Positions 57,344 through 64,000 of a stretch of 64,000 nt of DNA are shown here, piece after piece. Source of the stretch: Ideonella sp. Lineage in GTDB: Bacteria; Pseudomonadota; Gammaproteobacteria; Burkholderiales; Burkholderiaceae_C. The notes under the pieces were generated by a model, which was given only the letters and a program-made list of their open reading frames with translations, did not search any database and was not told where the DNA came from. The stretch is from the NCBI GenBank assembly GCA_015075545.1, contig JABTUC010000001.1, forward strand, positions 558,001 through 622,000. The letters run 5' to 3'. The position numbers and the translations under genes are program-made. The first letter of the stretch is position 1. Each line of letters begins with the position of its first letter.

Positions 57344-58615
57344 ATGAGCAGACTGTCCTATGTCGACGAATCTCCCGACGGCCCGTGGAGCACCTACCTG
57401 GCGCAGGTCGACCGCGTGGTGCCGTATCTCGGCTCGCTGGCGCGCTGGGCCGAGACGCTCAAGCGCTGCAAGCGCGCGCTGATCGTCGACGTGCCGATCG
57501 AGATGGACGATGGCAGCGTGGCGCACTTCGAGGGCTTTCGCGTGCAGCACAACCTGTCGCGCGGCCCCGGCAAGGGCGGCGTGCGCTACCACCCTGCGGT
57601 GACGCTCGACGAGGTGATGGCGCTGGCGGCGTGGATGTCGGTCAAGAACGCGGCGGTCAACCTGCCGTACGGCGGCGCCAAGGGCGGCATCCGCGTCGAC
57701 CCGAAGACGCTGTCGCACAAGGAGCTGGAGCGCCTGACGCGCCGCTACACCAGCGAGATCGGCATCATCATCGGGCCACAGCAGGACATTCCGGCGCCCG
57801 ACGTCAACACCAACGCCCAGATCATGGCGTGGATGATGGACACCTACTCGATGAACGTCGGGGCCACCGCCACCGGCGTGGTCACCGGCAAGCCGATCCA
57901 CCTCGGCGGCTCGCTCGGCCGCGTCAAGGCCACCGGCCGCGGCGTGTTCGTCACCGGCCGCGAGGCGGCACGCAGGATCAACCTCGAGCTGCAGGGTGCG
58001 CGCGTCGCGGTGCAGGGCTTCGGCAACGTCGGCTCGGCGGCCGCCGAGCTGTTCGTGGGCGCCGGCGCGAAGATCGTCGCCGTGCAAGACCACACCGGCA
58101 CCATCGTCAACTCCCGCGGGCTCGATCTGGCCACGCTGATGCCGCACGTGCGCGAGGCCGGTGGCGTGGCCGGCTTCCCGGGCGCCGACCGCGCCGACGA
58201 CGAGTCGTTCTGGGGCGTCGACTGCGAGATCCTGATCCCGGCCGCGCTCGAGAGCCAGCTCACGCCGGCGCGTGCGCGCCGCACCAAAGCGAAGCTGGTG
58301 CTCGAGGGCGCCAACGGGCCCACGCTGCCCGCGGCCGACGACGTGCTGGCCGAACGTGGCATCTTGGTGGTGCCCGACGTCATCTGCAACGCCGGCGGCG
58401 TGACGGTGAGCTACTTCGAGTGGGTGCAGGATTTCAGCTCGTTCTTCTGGACCGAGGACGAGATCAACCTGCGGCTCGACAAGATCCTGGTCGGCGCGCT
58501 CAAGCGCATCTGGGACACCGCCGACCAGCACAAGATCACGCTGCGCACGGCCACCTTCGCGGTGGCGTGCGAGCGCATCCTGATGGCCCGGGTGGAGCGC
58601 GGGCTCTATCCCTGA
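57344..58615 (+). CDS. gdhA: Glutamate dehydrogenase (Glu/Leu/Phe/Val dehydrogenase family)
   Basis: 423 residues from the ATG at 57344 with GAGG about 8 nt upstream. It interconverts glutamate and 2-oxoglutarate. The substrate motif [15 protein letters not shown], the first conserved Lys in [18 protein letters not shown], the dinucleotide fold [17 protein letters not shown] and PAALESQLT are intact. It is most like the GudB/RocG-type hexameric enzymes rather than the E. coli GdhA type, so the symbol is loose. It overlaps yggS by 10 nt at its 3' end, convergently. Confidence 0.93.
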   Translation: MSRLSYVDESPDGPWSTYLAQVDRVVPYLGSLARWAETLKRCKRALIVDVPIEMDDGSVAHFEGFRVQHNLSRGPGKGGVRYHPAVTLDEVMALAAWMSVKNAAVNLPYGGAKGGIRVDPKTLSHKELERLTRRYTSEIGIIIGPQQDIPAPDVNTNAQIMAWMMDTYSMNVGATATGVVTGKPIHLGGSLGRVKATGRGVFVTGREAARRINLELQGARVAVQGFGNVGSAAAELFVGAGAKIVAVQDHTGTIVNSRGLDLATLMPHVREAGGVAGFPGADRADDESFWGVDCEILIPAALESQLTPARARRTKAKLVLEGANGPTLPAADDVLAERGILVVPDVICNAGGVTVSYFEWVQDFSSFFWTEDEINLRLDKILVGALKRIWDTADQHKITLRTATFAVACERILMARVERGLYP

Positions 58616-59325
58616 GCGTTCAAACCTGCGGCGGGGTACGCGCGATCGCCGAAGATCGCGCTGCCCACGCGCACGAGGGTAGCGCCTTCGGCGATGGCCG
58701 CCTCGAGATCGGCGCTCATGCCCATCGACAGCGTGTCGAGCGCGAGCCCGGACGCGTTGAGGCCGAACAGCAGGCGCGCCAGGGCGCGGTGCGGCGCGCG
58801 CTGCGCCGCGAAGTCGCCGGCCGGCTCGGGCACCGCCATCAGGCCACGCAGGCGCAGCCGCGGCAGCGCCGCCACCGCGTGCGCCAGCGCCGGCACATCG
58901 GCCGGCGCGACCCCGCTCTTGCTGGCCTCGCCGCTGATGTTGACCTGCAGGCACACCTGCAGCGGCGGCAGCGCGTCGGCGCGCTGCGCCGACAGCCGCT
59001 CGGCGATCTTCAGCCGATCGATCGAGTGCACCCAGTCGAACGACGCGGCCACCACGCGGGTCTTGTTGCTCTGCAAGGGGCCGATCAGGTGCCACTCGAT
59101 TGCACCTCGCAGGTCGGCCAGCGATTGCATCTTCTCGAGCGCTTCCTGCACGTAGTTCTCACCGAAGGCGCGCTGGCCGGCGGCGTGCGCGTCGCGCACC
59201 GCCTGCGGGCCGAAGGTCTTGGTCACGGCCAGCAACGTGACGCTTTGCACGGGACGCTGCGAGGCCTCGCACGCAGTCGCGATACGCGTGCGCACTTGTT
59301 GTAACTTCGCTGCGACGCTGCTCAT
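58606..59325 (-). CDS. yggS: YggS family pyridoxal phosphate-dependent protein
   Basis: 239 residues from the ATG at 59325. It keeps cellular PLP and amino-acid pools balanced. The PLP lysine is Lys36 in [60 protein letters not shown] and [10 protein letters not shown] complete the family. It is next to pilT in many proteobacteria, divergently, as here. Confidence 0.95.
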   Translation of the reverse strand: MSSVAAKLQQVRTRIATACEASQRPVQSVTLLAVTKTFGPQAVRDAHAAGQRAFGENYVQEALEKMQSLADLRGAIEWHLIGPLQSNKTRVVAASFDWVHSIDRLKIAERLSAQRADALPPLQVCLQVNISGEASKSGVAPADVPALAHAVAALPRLRLRGLMAVPEPAGDFAAQRAPHRALARLLFGLNASGLALDTLSMGMSADLEAAIAEGATLVRVGSAIFGDRAYPAAGLNAQG

Positions 59326-59328
59326 AAT
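59299..59328 (+). promoter_or_regulatory. Candidate pilT promoter
   Basis: TTGTAA (59299-59304), 18 nt, CATAAT (59323-59328), 31 nt before pilT. The -10 overlaps the yggS start codon on the other strand, so expression of the two genes could interfere. Confidence 0.4.
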
Positions 59329-59358
59329 CCCGCGCAGCCTACACCCGCCCCGCGCTCC

Positions 59359-60402
<1,044 letters not shown>

Positions 60403-60414
60403 CGCCGCCCCGCC

Positions 60415-61050
60415 GTGAAGAAACTGCTCGACCGCATCGCGGGCAATCACCGCGAGAACCCAGAGACGCCGGACTCCGGCTACTTCTCCACCATGTTCCT
60501 CGAGCGCGATGAAGAAGCGCCGCCGCTGGTGCCGTGGGACGTGCGCGCGACCCAGCTGCAGGCGCAGCCGCTCGACCCGGCCGACGGCGCGCTCAAGTTC
60601 GCCCGCGCATGGAGCAACGATCGCCATGCGGTCGCGCTGGCCGACAGCGAGCAGAAGCGCCTGATGGAGTACCTGTCGTTCGTCGGCCTGGCGCCCGACC
60701 GCGAAGTGATCGCGCAGGACGAACAGGGCGCCTATCTGCTGATCGTGCTCGAGGGCACGATCGCCGTCGACCGCGTGCAGCCGTGGGGCGGCCGCGCACG
60801 GCTCGGCGAGGCGCGGGTGGGCGATCTGCTGGGCGAGATGTCGCTGCTCGACGCCGGCACGCGCTTCTCGTCGTGCCGCACCCTCACGCCATGCGTGGTG
60901 GCGGTGCTCGAAGCGCATGCGCTCGACCGCATGATGACCGAGGATCCGCGGCTGGCTGCGGTGCTGCTGGCCGCATTGGCGCGCCGGCTTTCGCTGCGGC
61001 TGCGGCAGGCCAGCGCGCGCCTGAGCGCGCTGCTGACCAGCTCCACCTGA
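60415..61050 (+). CDS. Cyclic nucleotide-binding (cNMP) domain protein between pilT and pilU
   Basis: 211 residues from a GTG 12 nt after pilT. A cNMP-type beta-roll is at about 85-175: YLSFVGLAPDREVIAQDEQGAYLLIVLEGTIAVDR, then LGEARVGDLLGEMSLLDAGTRFSSCRTLTPC. The phosphate-binding cassette (normally GELA...RSA) reads GEMSLLDAGTRFSS, so the Arg is kept. No helix-turn-helix follows, only a helical tail. It may let cAMP or c-di-GMP tune pilus retraction (inference). The same gene position is common in Burkholderiales. Confidence 0.85.
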   Translation: MKKLLDRIAGNHRENPETPDSGYFSTMFLERDEEAPPLVPWDVRATQLQAQPLDPADGALKFARAWSNDRHAVALADSEQKRLMEYLSFVGLAPDREVIAQDEQGAYLLIVLEGTIAVDRVQPWGGRARLGEARVGDLLGEMSLLDAGTRFSSCRTLTPCVVAVLEAHALDRMMTEDPRLAAVLLAALARRLSLRLRQASARLSALLTSST

Positions 61051-61076
61051 GCGCCTGGACCCGGGAGAACCGACTC

Positions 61077-62213
61077 ATGGAACGCGACCAGGCATCGAAA
61101 TTCGTCAACGATCTGCTGCGCCTGATGATCTCGCGCAACGGGTCGGACCTGTTTCTCACCGCCGACTTTCCGCCGGCGATCAAGGTCGACGGCCGTGTCA
61201 CCAAGGTGAGCCCGCAGCCGCTGACCGGCCAGCACACGATGGCACTGGCCCGCGCGGTGATGAACGACAAGCAGGCCGCCGAGTTCGAGAAGACCAAGGA
61301 GTGCAACTTCGCGATCTCGCCGCAGGGCATCGGGCGTTTCCGCTGCAACGCCTTCGTGCAGATGGGCTACATCGGGCTGGTGTTCCGCGTCATCCCGCAG
61401 ACCTTGCCGACTGTCGACCAGCTCGGCCTGCCCAAGGTGCTGAAGGACGTGGCGATGACCAAGCGCGGCCTGGTCATCATGGTGGGCGCCACCGGCTCGG
61501 GCAAGAGCACGTCGCTGGCGGCGATGGTCGACTGGCGCAACGAGCACTCGCACGGCCACATCATCACGATCGAGGACCCGGTGGAGTTCGTGCACCCGCA
61601 CAAGAACTGCATCATCACGCAGCGCGAGGTCGGCATCGACACCGACGGCTGGGAGCACGCGCTGAAGAACACGCTGCGCCAGGCGCCCGACGTCATCCTG
61701 ATGGGCGAGATCCGCGACCGCGAAACGATGGAGCACGCGGTGGCGTTCGCCGAGACCGGCCACCTGTGCATGGCCACGCTGCACGCCAACAGCTCGAACC
61801 AGGCGCTCGACCGCATCATCAACTTCTTCCCCGAGGAGCGGCGCGCACAGTTGCTGATGGACCTGTCGCTCAACCTCAAGGGCATCATCTCGCAGCGGCT
61901 GCTGCCGCGCGAGGAGGGCAAAGGCCGCATCGCGGCGGTGGAGATCATGCTCAACACGCCGCTGGTGTCGGACATGATCTTCAAGGGCGAGGTCGGTGAG
62001 CTGAAGGAGCTGATGAAGCGCTCGCGCGAACTCGGCATGCAGACCTTCGACCAGTCCCTGTTCGATCTCTACGAGCAGCGGCACGTGTCGTACGAAGACG
62101 CGCTGCGCAACGCCGACTCGGTCAACGATCTGCGGCTGCAGATCAAGCTCAACAGCCAGCGCGCGCGCAACCAGGATCTGGCCGCGGGCACCGAGCACTT
62201 GACGATCGTCTGA
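61077..62213 (+). CDS. pilU: Type IV pilus retraction ATPase PilU
   Basis: 378 residues from the ATG at 61077 with GGGAG about 9 nt upstream. Walker A GATGSGKST (137-145), Asp box ITIEDPVEFVHPHK, Walker B DVILMGEIRDRETM and His box GHLCMATLHANSSNQALDR are intact. The PilT-type AIRNLIRE tail is absent, which distinguishes PilU. It works with PilT to raise retraction force. Confidence 0.96.
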   Translation: MERDQASKFVNDLLRLMISRNGSDLFLTADFPPAIKVDGRVTKVSPQPLTGQHTMALARAVMNDKQAAEFEKTKECNFAISPQGIGRFRCNAFVQMGYIGLVFRVIPQTLPTVDQLGLPKVLKDVAMTKRGLVIMVGATGSGKSTSLAAMVDWRNEHSHGHIITIEDPVEFVHPHKNCIITQREVGIDTDGWEHALKNTLRQAPDVILMGEIRDRETMEHAVAFAETGHLCMATLHANSSNQALDRIINFFPEERRAQLLMDLSLNLKGIISQRLLPREEGKGRIAAVEIMLNTPLVSDMIFKGEVGELKELMKRSRELGMQTFDQSLFDLYEQRHVSYEDALRNADSVNDLRLQIKLNSQRARNQDLAAGTEHLTIV

Positions 62214-62303
62214 TCGGCGCAGCCGCGGCCTCGAAGCCGCGGCGCAGCGCTCGCCGAGGGCCGCGGCTTAAACTGGCGGCCCTTTTCGTTGCCGGATGCC
62301 GCC

Positions 62304-63191
62304 ATGAAGACCTACGATCCGACCCCCTCGCGCAAGGCCGCATTCCTCGGCCTCGGCGTGATGGGGTATCCGATGGCAGGCCACCTCGCGCGCGCGGGCC
62401 ACGAGGTGTGCGTGTACAACCGCACCGCGACCAAGGCGCAGGCCTGGGCCGGGGAGTACGGCGGCCGCACCGCCGCCACGCCGCACGAGGCGGCCGCCGG
62501 CGCCGACTTCGTGTTCTGCTGCGTCGGCAACGACGACGATCTGCGCTCGGTGGTGCTCGGCGAGCACGGGGCGCTCGCCGGCATGAAGAAGGGGGCGATC
62601 TTCGTCGACCACACCACCGCGTCGGCCACGGTGGCACGCGAATTGAGCGCGGCGGCGCAGACGAGGGGCCTGTCGTTCGTCGATGCGCCGGTTTCCGGCG
62701 GCCAGGCCGGCGCCGTCAACGGCATGCTCACCGTGATGTGCGGTGGCGATCAACCCTCGTTCGACGCGATCAAGCCGCTGGCCATGTCATTCGCGCGGGC
62801 GGTGACACGAGTCGGCCCGAGCGGTGCGGGCCAGTTGGCGAAGATGGTCAATCAGGTCTGTATCGCCGGCCTGGTGCAGGGGCTGGCCGAAGGCATCGCG
62901 TTCGGCCAGCGTGCCGGCCTCGACATGAAGCTGGTGCTCGAGGTGATCGGCAAGGGCGCCGCGCAGAGCTGGCAGATGGACAACCGCGGTACGACGATGA
63001 TCGACGACAAGTTCGACTTCGGGTTCGCGGTCGACTGGATGCGCAAGGATCTCGGCCTCGTGCTCGACGAGGCTCGCCGCAACGGCGCCCATCTGCCGGT
63101 GACGGCGCTGGTCGACCAGTTCTACGGCGACGTGCAGGCCGCGGGCGGCCGCCGCTGGGACACCTCGAGCCTGATCAAGCGGCTGCGCTGA
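62304..63191 (+). CDS. 3-hydroxyisobutyrate dehydrogenase family NAD(P)-dependent oxidoreductase
   Basis: 295 residues from the ATG at 62304; a TTG five codons earlier is unlikely. FLGLGVMGYPMAGHLARAGH (14-33) is the cofactor motif, FVDAPVSGGQAGAVNGMLTVM the substrate loop, and the catalytic Lys is in GAGQLAKMVNQVC. It could be a 3-hydroxyisobutyrate, tartronate semialdehyde or succinic semialdehyde/glyoxylate reductase; the sequence does not decide. Valine breakdown with mmsA (38966-40486) is possible but the two are 22 kb apart. Confidence 0.9.
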   Translation: MKTYDPTPSRKAAFLGLGVMGYPMAGHLARAGHEVCVYNRTATKAQAWAGEYGGRTAATPHEAAAGADFVFCCVGNDDDLRSVVLGEHGALAGMKKGAIFVDHTTASATVARELSAAAQTRGLSFVDAPVSGGQAGAVNGMLTVMCGGDQPSFDAIKPLAMSFARAVTRVGPSGAGQLAKMVNQVCIAGLVQGLAEGIAFGQRAGLDMKLVLEVIGKGAAQSWQMDNRGTTMIDDKFDFGFAVDWMRKDLGLVLDEARRNGAHLPVTALVDQFYGDVQAAGGRRWDTSSLIKRLR

Positions 63192-63203
63192 GCGCCGTGG
63201 CGT

Positions 63204-63875
63204 TCACTTCTTCGCCGGTTCGCCCGACGCAGCGGGAGCCGGCTTGGGCGTCAGATCGGCGAGTTCGGCCTCGCTGATGATCTCGAACACCCGCACCACC
63301 TTCTGTACGCCGCTGACCGAGCGCGCCAGATCGGAGGCGCGGTTGGCTTCACGCTCGGTGACGCGGCCCATCAGGTAGACGTTGCCGCGTTCGGTGACGA
63401 CCTTGATCGCGTTGGCCTGCAGATCCTTCGCGTCGACGAATGTGGCCTTGACCTTGGTGGTCAGGAACGAATCGTTCGAACGCGACGAGATCGAACTGGG
63501 AAAACCCACCGCCAGTTCGTTGACGGTCGAGCGGACATTGTCGATCTGCTGCACCGCCTGTTCGACGGCCGTGCGGTCGGCCTCGGTGGGCACCTCGCCG
63601 GTCAGCAGGACAGTGCGGTTGTAGCTCGTGGCGTTCACGTGCCCGCGGTCGCCGAGCAGCTCGCCCACGCGGCGGCTGGCCTTCAGTTCGATCGCCTGAT
63701 CCTCCACCTGCGCGCCGGTGCTGCGCCGATCGACGTACATCAGCGTGCCGCCGACCATCGCCCCGCCGATCACCAGCGGGGCGCACGCCCCGAGCTGCAG
63801 CGCGGCCAGCACTGCGGCAATCAACAGCTGCGGCCTGCCGCGGCGTGGCAACGATGGGTTTGGTGCTTGGATCAT
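63204..63875 (-). CDS. BON-domain lipoprotein (DolP/YraP-like)
   Basis: 223 residues from the ATG at 63875, which overlaps the previous stop (ATGA). Lipobox LQLGAC, then two BON domains (about 65-125 and 140-205) with NRTVLLTGEVPTEADR and GNVYLMGRVTEREANRASD. Dual-BON lipoproteins sit in the outer membrane at division sites and bind anionic phospholipid. The coupling to a diaA-like gene matches the yraN-diaA-yraP order of E. coli. Confidence 0.92.
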   Translation of the reverse strand: MIQAPNPSLPRRGRPQLLIAAVLAALQLGACAPLVIGGAMVGGTLMYVDRRSTGAQVEDQAIELKASRRVGELLGDRGHVNATSYNRTVLLTGEVPTEADRTAVEQAVQQIDNVRSTVNELAVGFPSSISSRSNDSFLTTKVKATFVDAKDLQANAIKVVTERGNVYLMGRVTEREANRASDLARSVSGVQKVVRVFEIISEAELADLTPKPAPAASGEPAKK

Positions 63876-64000
63876 GTGGGGTCCTGTTCTCCCAGCAATT
63901 GAAGATCGATCGCGTCGCACAGGCAGTGCAGGATCAGCAATTGCATCTCCAGCACCCGCGCGGCGCGCTCGTGCGACACGCTAATCGCCGCATCGGTCTC
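63872..64000 (-). CDS. diaA: SIS-domain protein, DiaA/GmhA-like (3' end only)
   Basis: The last 42 codons are inside the window; the start lies beyond 64000. The end ISVSHERAARVLEMQLLILHCLCDAIDLQLL is typical of DiaA (DnaA initiator-associating) and of phosphoheptose isomerases. Position next to a dual-BON lipoprotein favours DiaA. Its stop overlaps the BON gene start. Confidence 0.85.
   Translation of the reverse strand, partial: ETDAAISVSHERAARVLEMQLLILHCLCDAIDLQLLGEQDPT

Overview
The window is G+C-rich DNA (most lines count about 65-75% G+C by eye) from a beta-proteobacterium, most likely a Burkholderiales member of the Rubrivivax/Leptothrix/Methylibium type. The reasons are the pilT - cyclic-nucleotide-binding protein - pilU cluster beside yggS, the queA-tgt and recG-oxyR arrangement, a DUF2946-type protein, an oxyR followed closely by dps, and dispersed short palindromic repeats between genes. 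Nearly all of the sequence is chromosomal housekeeping or metabolism. Most long open frames on the opposite strand of real genes are G+C-driven shadows and are left out.

Layout. 1-5917: a glutathione S-transferase, an arsR-arsM arsenic methylation pair with a readable promoter, a TPR/DUF1992 pair, a CoxG-like protein and an amidase. 5917-15947 (minus strand): a peptide ABC transporter locus (permeases dppB-like and dppC-like, ATPases dppD-like and dppF-like, a solute-binding protein) mixed with a FrnE-type DsbA protein, a cystathionine gamma-lyase-type PLP enzyme and the amidase. This locus is split by a plus-strand cassette of lower G+C at about 10.75-13.08 kb. The cassette holds an intact AAA ATPase and an intact DUF4276 protein, flanked by what I read as the wreckage of a type III-like modification gene (before) and restriction/helicase gene (after). 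16.1-23 kb: aldehyde dehydrogenase, aromatic aminotransferase, glutathione peroxidase, a receiver-domain protein, an EamA exporter and LplT. 23.1-30.2 kb: alr, arfB, a second EamA exporter, radA, an MBL-fold lipoprotein, ilvE, a zf-CHCC protein and a degenerate receiver. 30.4-34.8 kb: a FecR/peptidoglycan-binding protein, a DUF4440/SnoaL-like protein, a YheT-like hydrolase, a DUF2946-type protein, a cytochrome c5-like protein and a nitroreductase.

34.9-45.8 kb: tRNA-Arg(CCG), rlpA, two adjacent hemolysin III paralogues, an SDR, a UspA and mmsA on the minus strand preceded by a possible terminator-ended small RNA or leader, a second UspA, a metallophosphoesterase, pckG and tgt. 45.8-53.7 kb: queA, recG, oxyR, dps with a strong candidate OxyR-controlled promoter, a PaiB-like protein, prfC and a phasin-like protein. 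53.8-64 kb: an acyl-CoA synthetase-like enzyme, ubiA, proC, glutamate dehydrogenase, yggS, pilT, a cNMP-binding protein, pilU, a 3-hydroxyisobutyrate dehydrogenase-like enzyme, a dual-BON lipoprotein and the 3' end of a diaA-like SIS gene that runs off the window.

The most interesting part is the 10.7-13.1 kb cassette. The overlapping or near-touching joints (GTGA between mod remnant and AAA, 1 nt between AAA and DUF4276, 4 nt between DUF4276 and the res remnant) suggest an ancestral four-gene operon mod-AAA-DUF4276-res in which both restriction-modification genes collapsed while the ATPase and its TOPRIM-like partner stayed open. It has landed inside, and in opposite orientation to, a peptide-uptake locus.
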